The notes: a model not told the origin generated them from the letters alone. A stretch of 64,000 nt of DNA from Nostoc sp. TH1S01 (GCA_018993265.1 JAGKSW010000113.1:1-64000), one strand, 5' to 3'. Numbered from the stretch's first letter, positions 54,471-63,430 are shown. Made by a program: numbers and translations.

Positions 54471-56458
54471 AAAATGATTTTAATAAATCTGGTGTCATTT
54501 TAATTGTTGATGACACTCCCATCAATTTAGAAATGTTGTTTGATTTTTTAGGCAAAGCCGGATTTACGGTATTAATTGCTGAGGATGGCGAAAGTGCGAT
54601 CGCCATAGCAGAATATGGTAAACCTGACTTAATTTTGTTAGATATCCTCATGCCGGGAATCGACGGTTTTGAAACTTGTCGTCGTCTGAAAACCAAGGAA
54701 TTAACCCAAGATATTCCCGTAATTTTCATGACAGCACTTTCGGAAACTGTTGATAAAATCAAAGGCTTTGAACTAGGTGCAGTTGATTACCTCACTAAAC
54801 CACTCCAGCACCAAGAAGTGTTGGCGAGAATTCAATTGCATCTCAAGTTGCGGACTCTCACCAAAACACTACAAGAGCAGAATTTGCGTTTAGAAGCCGA
54901 AATTGCGGAACGTTTGCAAGTTGAAGAAAAAATCCGCGAACAAGCGGCTTTGTTAGATATTACTAGCGATGCAATTATCGTCAAAGATTTTAATAATCAA
55001 ATTTGTTTTTGGAACAAAGGTGCGGAAAATTTGTATGGCTGGCAAGCTACCGAAGTCATCGGTCAAAATGTCAATCAGATTTTATACCCACCAGAAACTT
55101 TAGCGCAAGTCCAAAAAATTTACGCAAGTATAGCTGAGTCTGGTTTTTGGCAAGGAGAATTAAACCAAGTTAACAAACAAGGACAAAATGTGATTGTAGC
55201 CAGTCGTTGGACATTAATGTGCGATCGCCATAACCAGCCTAAATCAATTTTGACCGTTAATACTGATATTACCGAAAAAAAACATTTAGAAAGTCAAATT
55301 CTCCGCGCTCAACGTTTAGAAAGCATTGGCACATTAGCTAGTGGTATCGCTCACGACTTGAACAATATTTTGACACCGATTTTGACAGCAGCACAATTAC
55401 TACAACTCAAACTGCCCGATACTAACGAGCGCAATCAACAAATGTTGAAAACCATCGAAGCTAATTCAAAACGCGGTGCAGCTTTAGTTAAGCAAGTCTT
55501 ACAGTTTGCGCGGGGAGTAGATGGTCAGCGTACCATTGTCCAAGTTAGTCATTTATGCTCAGAAATTCAACAAATTGTCCAAGAAACTTTTCCCAAATCC
55601 ATTGAATTAAAGACTAATATTCAGCCAGGACTTTGGGCTGTAATTGGAGATGCAACCCACCTCCATCAACTGCTGATGAATTTAGTAGTTAACGCTCGTG
55701 ATGCGATGCCCACAGGCGGTAGTATCAAAATTTCAGCCGAAAATCTCTTGGTAGATGAACAGTATGCGCGGATGAATCTAGATGCGCGTGTCGGTGCATA
55801 CATTGTGGTGACGATTGCAGATACAGGTTTAGGAATGCCGCCAGAGATTATTGATAGAATCTTTGAGCCATTTTTCACCACTAAAGAGATTGGTAAAGGT
55901 ACGGGATTAGGTTTATCTACCGTCAGGGGCATTATTCAAAGTCACGGTGGTTTTGTGAATGTTTCTAGTCAAGTTGGTAAAGGTACAGAATTTAAAGTTT
56001 TCTTGCCAGCCGTCGAGGTAGCAAATCCACTCCTTGAGGAAGACTTAGATTTATTTAAAGGTAACGGAGAATTAATTTTAGTAGTTGATGATGAAAATGG
56101 AATTTTAGAAACTACCAAAATTTCTTTAGAAACATACAACTACAGAGTATTAACAGCTAGTAATGGTATTGAAGCGATCGCACTTTATGCTCAACACGAA
56201 GACGAAATTAGTTTAGTGTTGATGGATATGATGATGCCTTCAATGGATGGTGCTACAGCTATTAGTACATTGCAAAAAATGAATTCCCAAGTCAAGATTG
56301 TTGCTGTTAGTGGTTTGACAGCTAGTAGTAAATTAACCAAGTTATCTGGTGTGAAAAAGTTCATTCCTAAGCCTTATACAACCAAGGATTTATTGCAAAC
56401 CTTACACAGCATTTTGGTAGAGGAATCTAGACAGCCGGAGAGTGTGGCTAAATCTTAG
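54467..56458 (+). CDS. hybrid sensor kinase: receiver - PAS - HisKA - HATPase - receiver
   Basis: A 663-residue cytoplasmic hybrid kinase. An N-terminal receiver (about 8-130) has [20 protein letters not shown] and [20 protein letters not shown], with [17 protein letters not shown] coiled coil and a PAS domain (about 160-275; [34 protein letters not shown]) follow. The DHp carries phospho-His in [17 protein letters not shown], then HATPase with [18 protein letters not shown] and [20 protein letters not shown]. The second receiver (about 535-655) has [32 protein letters not shown] and [14 protein letters not shown]. It overlaps the 2020-residue kinase by 4 bp, so the two are co-translated and probably form one phosphorelay. 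Confidence 0.92.
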   Translation: MKNDFNKSGVILIVDDTPINLEMLFDFLGKAGFTVLIAEDGESAIAIAEYGKPDLILLDILMPGIDGFETCRRLKTKELTQDIPVIFMTALSETVDKIKGFELGAVDYLTKPLQHQEVLARIQLHLKLRTLTKTLQEQNLRLEAEIAERLQVEEKIREQAALLDITSDAIIVKDFNNQICFWNKGAENLYGWQATEVIGQNVNQILYPPETLAQVQKIYASIAESGFWQGELNQVNKQGQNVIVASRWTLMCDRHNQPKSILTVNTDITEKKHLESQILRAQRLESIGTLASGIAHDLNNILTPILTAAQLLQLKLPDTNERNQQMLKTIEANSKRGAALVKQVLQFARGVDGQRTIVQVSHLCSEIQQIVQETFPKSIELKTNIQPGLWAVIGDATHLHQLLMNLVVNARDAMPTGGSIKISAENLLVDEQYARMNLDARVGAYIVVTIADTGLGMPPEIIDRIFEPFFTTKEIGKGTGLGLSTVRGIIQSHGGFVNVSSQVGKGTEFKVFLPAVEVANPLLEEDLDLFKGNGELILVVDDENGILETTKISLETYNYRVLTASNGIEAIALYAQHEDEISLVLMDMMMPSMDGATAISTLQKMNSQVKIVAVSGLTASSKLTKLSGVKKFIPKPYTTKDLLQTLHSILVEESRQPESVAKS

Positions 56459-56711
56459 ATATAGCAGAAGGCAGGAGTCTGATGAGAGAGGGACTTAAAC
56501 CCAAATGGGCGAAACAAAAAGGCTTTGGTGCAAGATATGTGTTTATATCCTTTACGCTTAAAGACTTATGATGAAGGCAGCAGAGAGGCAGAGGAAGAGT
56601 TTTTGGATTTTGTGCATAGATTCGGGAATTGTCACTAATTAGCCGATATGATATTAGTCCTATGAACATTTTCCCTTCTGCCTTCTGCCTTCTGCCTCGC
56701 CTGAAGGGCAA

Positions 56712-58049
56712 TTAACTTCCCAAAGAAGGTAAGAAACTCACAATCTGCGGGAAGACAATAATTAACAACACAACTAACAACTGAAGCAGAATAAACGGTA
56801 TGACACCACGATAAATATCTGATGTCGTAACTTCTGGAGGTGCAACACCACGCAGATAAAACAAAGCAAAGCCAAAAGGTGGCGTTAAAAACGAAGTTTG
56901 CAGATTTGCCCCCAAAACTACACCATACCAAACTAAATCGATGCCTAATTGCTGAGCAACAGGCACAAATAAGGGTATGACAATAAAGGCAATCTCAAAA
57001 AAGTCGATAAAGAAACCGAGGATAAACACCACAATCATACTGACGGCTAAAAAGCCGACTTTACCACCAGGAAGATTGGCGAGGACATCAAACATAAATT
57101 GATCGCCATTCAATCCTCGGAATACTAAGCTGAAAGCTGTCGAACCGAACAAAATGAAAATCACCATACTGGTGATTCGCAAAGTAGTATCAGATACTTG
57201 ACGCAGAGATGTTAAAGTCAGTTGACCATTAGCCGCCGCTAAAGCGATCGCACCTACACAACCAACGGCACCTGCTTCTGTAGGGGTTGCAATGCCAAAG
57301 AATATACTACCTAATACTAGTAAAATCACCACCAAAGGCGGCAACATTACCTGAATGACCCTTTTTCCCAAGGCTTTACCGCCAATTTCTCGCACTTCCG
57401 CAGGCAAAGCTGGTGCGGCATCTGGTTTTAAAAATGCCACAATTAGCACATGCAGCGCAAAGGCACCGGCCATCATCAAGCCGGGAATCACCGAACCAAT
57501 AAATAAATCACCTACAGACACACCAAGTTGGTCGCCTAAAACTACCAAAACCACACTCGGCGGGATAATTTGCCCTAAAGTACCTGAAGCTGCAATCACA
57601 CCCGTGGCTAATTGTTTGTTGTAACCATAGCGCAGCATAATTGGCAGAGAAATTAAACCCATCGCTACCACTGTGGCTGCTACGACACCGGTAGTTGCAG
57701 CCAGCAACGCTCCCACTAACACCACTGCTAAGGCCAGTCCACCCCGCAACCGTCCCAACAAAATCCCCATCGTTTCTAACAGCCGTTCGGCGATGCCAGA
57801 TTTCTCTAGCATTGACCCTAAAAAGATAAAGTAAGGGATAGCTAAGAGGGTGTAATTAGCCATAATTCCAAAAATCCGCTGAGGCATAGCGGTGAGAAAT
57901 ATCGGGTCAAATACATCCAAACTAATGCCTAATAAACCAAATACAATGGCTACACCTCCCAGGGAAAATGCCACAGGATATCCCAGGGATAACAATACCA
58001 AAGCACCAGCAAACATCAGCGGCCCTAGCCATTCATAAGCCAGTGTCAC
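56712..58049 (-). CDS. dctM: TRAP transporter large permease DctM
   Basis: The large membrane subunit of a TRAP transporter, 445 residues with about 12 hydrophobic helices. Characteristic segments: GALVLLSLGYPVAFSLGGVA at the start, MANYTLLAIPYFIFLGSMLE, GGLALAVVLVGALLAATTGV, ASGTLGQIIPPSVVLVVLGD, GIATPTEAGAVGCVGAIAL and FIDFFEIAFIVIPLFVPVAQ. It imports organic acids with Na+ together with DctQ and the periplasmic binding protein. It overlaps the dctQ end by 17 bp (operon). It is convergent with the hybrid kinase gene, across a 250-bp gap with repeat-like CTTCTGCCTTCTGCC sequence. Confidence 0.92.
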   Translation of the reverse strand: MTLAYEWLGPLMFAGALVLLSLGYPVAFSLGGVAIVFGLLGISLDVFDPIFLTAMPQRIFGIMANYTLLAIPYFIFLGSMLEKSGIAERLLETMGILLGRLRGGLALAVVLVGALLAATTGVVAATVVAMGLISLPIMLRYGYNKQLATGVIAASGTLGQIIPPSVVLVVLGDQLGVSVGDLFIGSVIPGLMMAGAFALHVLIVAFLKPDAAPALPAEVREIGGKALGKRVIQVMLPPLVVILLVLGSIFFGIATPTEAGAVGCVGAIALAAANGQLTLTSLRQVSDTTLRITSMVIFILFGSTAFSLVFRGLNGDQFMFDVLANLPGGKVGFLAVSMIVVFILGFFIDFFEIAFIVIPLFVPVAQQLGIDLVWYGVVLGANLQTSFLTPPFGFALFYLRGVAPPEVTTSDIYRGVIPFILLQLLVVLLIIVFPQIVSFLPSLGS

Positions 58050-58587
58050 GTTGTTCCTCCTCTGCGGCTAGTCTGCCTTGGATAATTGCCAAGTTTTTGA
58101 TTGCTTGGGAAATTCCCTGAAAAATCAGCAATATAAAGGAGACAATAATCATTGCTTTGATGGGGTAGCGCGGTAAACCACCAGGATCAGGGGAATTTTC
58201 CTGAATCTGCCAAGAAGCAATGATGGTATCCCAGGAAAAAATGATTACCATCACGCAGAAGGGAATTAGAAAGAATACTGTTCCGAGCAAGTCTGCTATG
58301 GCTTTGCGCCGACGTTGCCAATTACTATAAAAAATATCTACGCGCACATGTTCGTTATGCTTCAGGGTGTAAGCTGCACCCAGCAAAAAAACTAAATCAA
58401 AAATATACCACTGGGCTTCGATATAAGCGTTGGATGTAAGGTTACTGCCAATAAATCGCCCCAAGTATCGCCCGACAACGTTCCATACTCCCAGTATGAC
58501 CATGACTAGTACTAGCCAACTGGTAAATCGACCGATAAATTCAGTACAAGTATCAATAATTTTTGAAATTTTTAAGAGTTTCTCCAA
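58033..58587 (-). CDS. dctQ: TRAP transporter small permease DctQ
   Basis: The small four-helix subunit of the TRAP transporter, 184 residues. Helices are at about 20-42 (FTSWLVLVMVILGVWNVVGR), 60-80 (WYIFDLVFLLGAAYTL), 100-122 (LLGTVFFLIPFCVMVIIFSW) and 145-165 (AMIIVSFILLIFQGISQAI). The conserved NEHVRVDIFYSNW segment after helix 2 is diagnostic. dctM follows with a 17-bp overlap. The binding-protein gene is separate at 47012 on the other strand. Confidence 0.9.
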   Translation of the reverse strand: MEKLLKISKIIDTCTEFIGRFTSWLVLVMVILGVWNVVGRYLGRFIGSNLTSNAYIEAQWYIFDLVFLLGAAYTLKHNEHVRVDIFYSNWQRRRKAIADLLGTVFFLIPFCVMVIIFSWDTIIASWQIQENSPDPGGLPRYPIKAMIIVSFILLIFQGISQAIKNLAIIQGRLAAEEEQRDTGL

Positions 58588-58609
58588 TGGTGGTATTACC
58601 TCTGTCGTG

Positions 58610-58760
58610 AAGATGGGGAGTGGGGAGTAGGAAGTAGGGGTTAGGGGTTAGGGGCTAGGGGCTAGAAAAGAAAGTTTTGTATGTTTGATTTTTAGATTTT
58701 CTCATGAATAGCTGACTTGAGAATAGAGGCTAGAGGTTAGGGGCTAGGGGCTAGAGAAGA
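58610..58760. repeat. AGGGGCTAGGGGCTAG dispersed repeats
   Basis: Two blocks, GTTAGGGGCTAGGGGCTAG at about 58645-58665 and AGGTTAGGGGCTAGGGGC at about 58733-58752, plus GGGGAGTGGGGAGTAGG (58615-58632). The same families occur at 7140, 19680, 46865 and 46978. They lie upstream of dctQ with no gene between. Confidence 0.7.
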
Positions 58761-58827
58761 ATATTTTTCAGATTTGGTTGTTGGTTTTTCCTGTGATTGA
58801 CTGACTTGTATATGCTGAGTCAAAATA

Positions 58828-58938
58828 CTAGTACAACGCGGCGGAAATAAAGCACCCATTATAAATTGCTGAAAAGCTCACTATGAGGGTTTTTTCATTT
58901 CATACTTCAGACTTCATACTTCAGCCTTTTTGTACTAG
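58828..58938. repeat. 111-bp MITE-like repeat, copy 2
   Basis: Same length and same CTAGTACA/TGTACTAG terminal inverted repeats as the element at 23770-23880, with nearly identical interior. Both copies are intergenic and end next to CCTCTA-type repeats. Confidence 0.8.
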
Positions 58939-58956
58939 CCTCTAATCCCTATCCTC

Positions 58957-60429
58957 TTAACTCGACTGTCGCCAGTGTGTAGGGGGTTCAACATCATCAG
59001 GTAGACGGGTTGTGCGATCGCCTACTGCCATGCCAATCTGTTGTGAGTCTAAATTTTTCACACCTGTGAGAATTGCACCTTCGAGTTTGACATCGCACAA
59101 ATTTGTACCAAATAAATTCGCGCCGATGAGGTTGGCTTTAGACAAATTTGCTTCATACAAAACTGCCCGATTCAAGTTAGCACCCATCAGGTTGGCTTGA
59201 TGTAAATCGGCTTCTGTCAAACTGGCTTCGGTGAGGTTAGCAAAAAAGACTTCTGTTTGCTGGAGTTTGGCAGCATTTAAATTTGCCCCAGACAAGTTAG
59301 CGCCATTTAAGTTGGCGGCTTGTAAGTTAGCGCCAATTAATCCCGCTGAATGCAAGTTAGCTTTACCCAGCTTTGCCCCTTGTAAATTAGCCAGAAATAA
59401 TTTTGCACCAGCAAGGTTAGCAACTTTCAAGGTTGCCTGTTGTAAGTTAGCTTTATAAAGGTTTGCTCCTTGTAAGTTAGCTGTACGCAGACTTGCGTTT
59501 TGCAGGTTCGCTGCACGTAAGTTTGCGCCACAAAGGTTAGCACGATTCAGGTTTGCTCCTTGTAAATTCGCTTCCCGCAGGTTAGCTTTTTGTAAATTGG
59601 TTTCGTAGAGAATTGAACGCACCAGTTTGGCACTGTTGAGGTTGGCTCCTGAGAGGTTAGAACCGCGCAAATCTGCGCCAGAAAGATCCGCACCGCGTAA
59701 ATCTGCCCTTTCTAAATTAGCTCCGAGTAAATCTGCTTGCCGAATATCTATGTTGCGTAAATCTAATTTTTGACTTTCTAACTCTAATAGCGAATTACGT
59801 CTACCAATAATTGTGAGTGCGGCTTGGACATCCCGGCGAATTTTGGGTGCTGCTTCATTGCTGTGGCGTTCTCCATGTTTGGTTGTCAGCACTCGACTTT
59901 TTGGTTTACCCCAATATACTGGCTGTGCATCTTCCTCTTTGATGAGTTCGCCTTCGTTGGGAATGCCTGTATTCTCTCGCACAAAGGCTGCCAGGATTTC
60001 CATGATTGTCCAGTGTTCTTTCGGAAAATCTTGGGCAATACGCTCTAAAACATAAATTGCACCGATGCGGGTTTCAATTCTTTCATGACCAAGCTGGGTA
60101 ATAGCAGCCATAAACCTGTCTGCAATCAACCTGTCTTGGGAGATTTGCGTATTTTGGAGACTCACTTCGACATTCTTTTCTGAGGCGATCGCATTTTTTT
60201 GCATGGACTCGGCTCGTTTACCTGCATAATAGGCATTAATCATCACTGCCAAGCCTAAAAACATAATTGCAGTCGTGGTTAATGCTTGCGTTCTATATTG
60301 CATTTGCTGCGAAATTGATAACTCCTTTTTATTGGAGGCAGCAAAAACAATTATATTCAGCCCCAGTGCGAATACAACTGTTGTACCTATCAACCAACGC
60401 AACATTTTGTCTGTCTTATTTGCAGACAT
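58957..60429 (-). CDS. membrane-anchored pentapeptide-repeat protein
   Basis: About 490 residues. Two membrane helices are near the N-terminus (LIGTTVVFALGLNIIVFAAS and LTTTAIMFLGLAVMINAYYA), followed by a helical domain (about 70-180) with LIADRFMAAITQLGHERIET and RIGAIYVLERIAQDF. From about residue 215 to 470 there are some 45 A(D/N)LXX pentapeptides (ANLQGANLYKANLQQATLKV), giving a long quadrilateral beta-helix rod. The start MSANKTDKML (60429) has AGGAAT upstream; a GTG six codons earlier (60447) is the alternative. The helical domain and repeat layout match the neighbour at 60711, so the two are paralogues. The role is unknown. Confidence 0.83.
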   Translation of the reverse strand: MSANKTDKMLRWLIGTTVVFALGLNIIVFAASNKKELSISQQMQYRTQALTTTAIMFLGLAVMINAYYAGKRAESMQKNAIASEKNVEVSLQNTQISQDRLIADRFMAAITQLGHERIETRIGAIYVLERIAQDFPKEHWTIMEILAAFVRENTGIPNEGELIKEEDAQPVYWGKPKSRVLTTKHGERHSNEAAPKIRRDVQAALTIIGRRNSLLELESQKLDLRNIDIRQADLLGANLERADLRGADLSGADLRGSNLSGANLNSAKLVRSILYETNLQKANLREANLQGANLNRANLCGANLRAANLQNASLRTANLQGANLYKANLQQATLKVANLAGAKLFLANLQGAKLGKANLHSAGLIGANLQAANLNGANLSGANLNAAKLQQTEVFFANLTEASLTEADLHQANLMGANLNRAVLYEANLSKANLIGANLFGTNLCDVKLEGAILTGVKNLDSQQIGMAVGDRTTRLPDDVEPPTHWRQSS

Positions 60430-60710
60430 AGGAATTAGATTCCTCACAATACAGAATTATTACTTAGAGGTTGGGATGAGTATAACATTTCGCTCAAGGT
60501 TTGAATATGCAGTTAGGGATTTTTATTGATATTAGTTTTATTTTTAAAGGTTTTTTTGTAATGATATTTTGACAACACCGTAAGTGTTATTTAATATTTG
60601 CTTAAAATTTAGTAGTTTTTCACCCTGATCAGTATCAGCACTCAGACTTGTGCTTTAAGAAATTAATAGTAATTGCGAGAAATCCTTCTCTATTCATTAT
60701 CTATCGTCTC

Positions 60711-61514
60711 TTATCCGGAAAATTTTGCTTCTCGGAAATTAGCCCCATCAAGCATAGCATCTTGAAGATTAGTTTGAGACAAATTGGCTAGATAAAAGTT
60801 CGCTTTGACTAGATTTGCTTTTGCTAGGTTTGCTTGAGATAAATTAGCAGCACTGATGATTGCTTCAGAAAGGTTAGCACCAATCAAGTTAGCCTCGGAT
60901 AAGTTAGCCGCGCTGAGAATTGCACCACTAAGATTAGCACCAGCAAGATTCACACCTGATAAATTAACTTGGTAGAGATTAGCACCAGTCAGGTTAGCAC
61001 CACAGAGGTTTGCTCCTCTTAAGTCTGTATAACTTAAATCAAGTTGTTCCGAGTTTATAGGTTTTTGTGTGTTTGTTCTAGTGATTACCTGCAAAGATGC
61101 TTGAATATCTGGTTGAATTTTAGGTGACGACAGGCTATTAACTTCCTGGTGAGCCTTGTTAACAGAGTTTTTCCGGACAAACGCAGTGAGAATATCCATT
61201 ATTTCCCAGTTGTATTCTCGATAATAAATTGCTAAGTTTTCTAGTTCGGAAATCCCCTGTAATCTTGTATCTAATGTTTGGTGATTTAGCTTCTCTATTG
61301 CCACCTTTAAGCGTCTTTTAATACTTCCTTGAGAAAGATGATGCTGTTTATCTTGTCTGTTAACTATCCCAAGGATTATCTCGAAAAATAAATTTTCATT
61401 AATTAAATTATTTTTTTCCGGATGCCTAAAATTGCTTATGTGTGTAAACATTTTAAAGATTACAATAAGATATTGTTGTGTTTTATTCTCTAAAAAATCC
61501 CAAGATTTCGTCAT
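60711..61514 (-). CDS. pentapeptide-repeat protein, paralogue of the 58957 gene
   Basis: A 267-residue protein. The N-terminal part (about 1-150) lacks clear membrane helices but has the same domain as its neighbour: KRRLKVAIEKLNHQTLDTRL, QGISELENLAIYYREYNWEI, MDILTAFVRKNS and PKIQPDIQASLQVITRTNT. The C-terminal part (about 155-265) has about 22 pentapeptides such as LRGANLCGANLTGANLYQVN. It is a shorter, probably cytoplasmic relative, perhaps a tandem duplicate that lost the anchor and half the repeats. Confidence 0.8.
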   Translation of the reverse strand: MTKSWDFLENKTQQYLIVIFKMFTHISNFRHPEKNNLINENLFFEIILGIVNRQDKQHHLSQGSIKRRLKVAIEKLNHQTLDTRLQGISELENLAIYYREYNWEIMDILTAFVRKNSVNKAHQEVNSLSSPKIQPDIQASLQVITRTNTQKPINSEQLDLSYTDLRGANLCGANLTGANLYQVNLSGVNLAGANLSGAILSAANLSEANLIGANLSEAIISAANLSQANLAKANLVKANFYLANLSQTNLQDAMLDGANFREAKFSG

Positions 61515-62178
61515 TCGTAAATATAATGATTATTTCAAGCCAATAGTAAGAAAATATCACTATGTCTAGAGAAATAAATTCAAGTAAATACTTGGAAAAT
61601 TATTTACATTTTTAAGTAAAAATACTTTGTATAGCGTTTCTTCGTCGGGTGAGTCACAAATTATCTGTTGTCATTGCATTCATCTGTATAGCCTACGGAC
61701 AGACGTTTACAAGTCTTCATATATAGTTAGTAATTTTTCTCCAGCTAAATAAATAGCTGTATATTACCTACGCGTATTATATATAATTGTATATTTTTAC
61801 ACTTAAACGACGGTATAAACATCTTGCACCAGTTGTTTTAAGGTCAATAGAAGATTTTATTTGCGCCTTAGCGCGAAACAAAATATTTCAATTGATTTGC
61901 TTAAGTTTCTTAACATATATTTTGCACCTAGATCCGACGAATGGAATTTGTGGCTATAAAAACGAAGTCCGCGAAGGCGGGTTTTGTCTGTGTAGCCCCG
62001 ACTTCAGTCGCTAGGTGCAAGATGTAAATAGACGTGCTTTAGTCTGCTTCTCGCATATCCTTGCTTTTTCAGCAAGGTGTTTCTATGGTAGGCATAGAGA
62101 AATACTATGACTTTAGACTAAATAGCTCAGAAACTAATCATATTTTTTTTAAATGTCTTAACTGTCTCAAAAATTTTT
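61515..62178. other. AT-rich accessory intergenic region with one dispersed repeat
   Basis: No convincing gene. A 75-codon ORF at 61787-62014 runs through a dispersed repeat (61965-62030: GCGGGTTTTGTCTGTGTAG, CCCCGACTTCAGTCGCTAGG) related to 44443-44530, and is rejected. A composition shift to high AT marks the start of the accessory region. Confidence 0.5.
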
Positions 62179-62201
62179 TTAACTGTCTTAACTATCCTTG
62201 C
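62179..62201 (+). promoter_or_regulatory. direct-repeat motif, copy 1 (upstream of 62346)
   Basis: TTAACTGTCTTAACTATCC followed by TTGC: two TCTTAACT-like units spaced 9 bp apart. The same 23 bp with one difference is at 63186-63208 before the microviridin-type precursor. It lies about 145 bp before the start of the 62346 gene. It could be an activator site; no protein is known. Confidence 0.5.
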
Positions 62202-62345
62202 CTCTTGAATGGCGATCGCTAGATGATAAACATGGTTTTTCTCAACAGTAACAGTCTATAAATTTTTGCTTTGGGTATTTCTAATTTTGGCTTGAGACTC
62301 AAAAATATCTTCTATGAGTAATGCAAACCTTCAAGGAAAAAAACA

Positions 62346-62783
62346 ATGACAACTACAACCCAATCAACAACCCAAACCACCAACATTACAGATTTAGTAG
62401 TTAACAGCAAAAAAAACTGTTATCATCTATTTTCTCAACGGATGAATGAGATTCAAAACACAGGAGTTAAGACAGAACTTCAACCAGGAATTCATGTGAT
62501 CAGAATTCGGAAGGGTTCTTTTGATTACGTCCAAGGTGATGTTCAGAAAGGCGAACCGATAGTCATGCTTTGGATTTATGGCGGTAAGTTCACCAATTTA
62601 AAAACTAACATCGAAGTTCCAGCCGGCTGGTCAACTTTGAACGGTTATGATGATACAGTAACCCTAGCCGTATCAGAAACATCAACATTGTGTGCTTTCT
62701 TCTTTGATGTTGAAGTTGGCGATAACGATGGAGATGTAACAGTTTCAGTGATTAAAGTTGGTGAACTGAACGATTTAAATTAA
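62346..62783 (+). CDS. unknown 145-residue protein next to RiPP precursor
   Basis: I do not recognise this protein. It begins with a Thr/Gln-rich stretch (MTTTTQSTTQTTNITDLVV), then NCYHLFSQRMNEIQNTGVKT and a beta-rich, compact body: LQPGIHVIRIRKGSFDYVQG, PIVMLWIYGGKFTNL, EVPAGWSTLNGYDDTVTLAV and an acidic end VEVGDNDGDVTVSVIKV. It has two Cys residues and no signal peptide or membrane segment. The ATG follows a good ribosome binding site (CAAGGAAAAAAACA). A perfect 21-bp hairpin lies after the stop. It shares an upstream direct-repeat motif with the microviridin-like precursor gene, so the two may be co-regulated. Confidence 0.7.
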   Translation: MTTTTQSTTQTTNITDLVVNSKKNCYHLFSQRMNEIQNTGVKTELQPGIHVIRIRKGSFDYVQGDVQKGEPIVMLWIYGGKFTNLKTNIEVPAGWSTLNGYDDTVTLAVSETSTLCAFFFDVEVGDNDGDVTVSVIKVGELNDLN

Positions 62784-62829
62784 GCATTGCTAACTTAGAG
62801 CAGAAGTCATCTGCTGTAAGACATAAATT

Positions 62830-62880
62830 CATAATGATTAAATACATCTTCAGCCTATTAAGATGTATTTAATCATTATG
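62830..62880. terminator. perfect 21-bp stem hairpin after the 62346 gene
   Basis: Arm CATAATGATTAAATACATCT plus T (62830-62850), a 9-nt loop (CAGCCTATT) and the exact reverse complement (62860-62880). It lies 46 bp after the stop. It could terminate in either direction or be a small palindromic repeat. Confidence 0.6.
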
Positions 62881-63185
62881 GTAATAGTTAGTTTATGCTC
62901 AAGCATAGCTTTCAGGTTGCTACACTATCTCCTGCACAAGAATAAGATATAGTCTTGTTTTAATTTGTGAGCATTGCGCTTATTTCTAATTTTGTGAAAA
63001 TCGAGGATTTGATATACTAATTTTTGATTTTTACAAACCCAATATGATTCATCTAGTTTGATAAAAATTTATAAATCTTACTAATTATTCACTAATTTAT
63101 GCTTAACAGTCTTAAATGTCCATTTAAAGTGTCTTAAATGTCTTAACTGTCTTAAACTTATTAAATACTGAGTCATGTTTAATTC

Positions 63186-63208
63186 TTAACTGTCTTAACT
63201 GTCCTTGC
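63186..63208 (+). promoter_or_regulatory. direct-repeat motif, copy 2 (upstream of RiPP precursor)
   Basis: TTAACTGTCTTAACTGTCC followed by TTGC, 22 of 23 bases identical to 62179-62201. Further degenerate TCTTAAATG and TCTTAACTG units lie just upstream at about 63105-63160, so the site is a cluster. It ends 63 bp before the precursor start. Confidence 0.55.
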
Positions 63209-63271
63209 ACACATAGTTAATTATTGGTATATCTTTGAATGGCAAAAACAGTTTCCGTCAGGAAAAACACC

Positions 63272-63430
63272 ATGTCTACAAAGACAGTCAAAATAGCGGA
63301 TGTTCCGGTAGTACCATTCTTTGCACGTTTCTTGGAAGCACAATCTACTGATGGAGAAGGGACAGAAACTCCTGCTCCTCCTTCTTTTCCTTGGACTTTC
63401 AAGTTTCCTTCAGATTTTGAAGACGCTTAA
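63272..63430 (+). CDS. mdnA: microviridin-type graspetide precursor peptide
   Basis: A 52-residue precursor. The leader holds VPFFARFLEAQ, the conserved PFFARFLE helix recognised by the ATP-grasp ligases (MdnB/MdnC). A short Gly/Glu/Thr/Pro spacer leads to the core FPWTFKFPSDFEDA. This matches the microviridin pattern TxKxPSDx(E/D)(D/E): Thr and Ser hydroxyls would form two lactones with acidic side chains and Lys a lactam. Compared with microviridins such as TFKYPSDWED, both aromatic positions are Phe. The ATG at 63272 has AGGAA 8 bp upstream; an ATG at 63239 in frame has none. A hairpin terminator follows. Microviridins are serine-protease inhibitors. No ligase, acetyltransferase or transporter gene is in the window. 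Confidence 0.88.
   Translation: MSTKTVKIADVPVVPFFARFLEAQSTDGEGTETPAPPSFPWTFKFPSDFEDA

Noticed and set aside
61787-62014. 75-codon + strand ORF
   Set aside because: It ends in a dispersed repeat also present at 44443-44530 and lacks a ribosome binding site.
63239-63271. Upstream ATG as the start of the RiPP precursor
   Set aside because: No ribosome binding site precedes it, while the ATG at 63272 has AGGAA at the right distance and gives the usual precursor length.
63217-63402. Minus-strand ORF over the RiPP precursor
   Set aside because: Antisense shadow; the + strand frame carries the PFFARFLE and TFKFPSD motifs.
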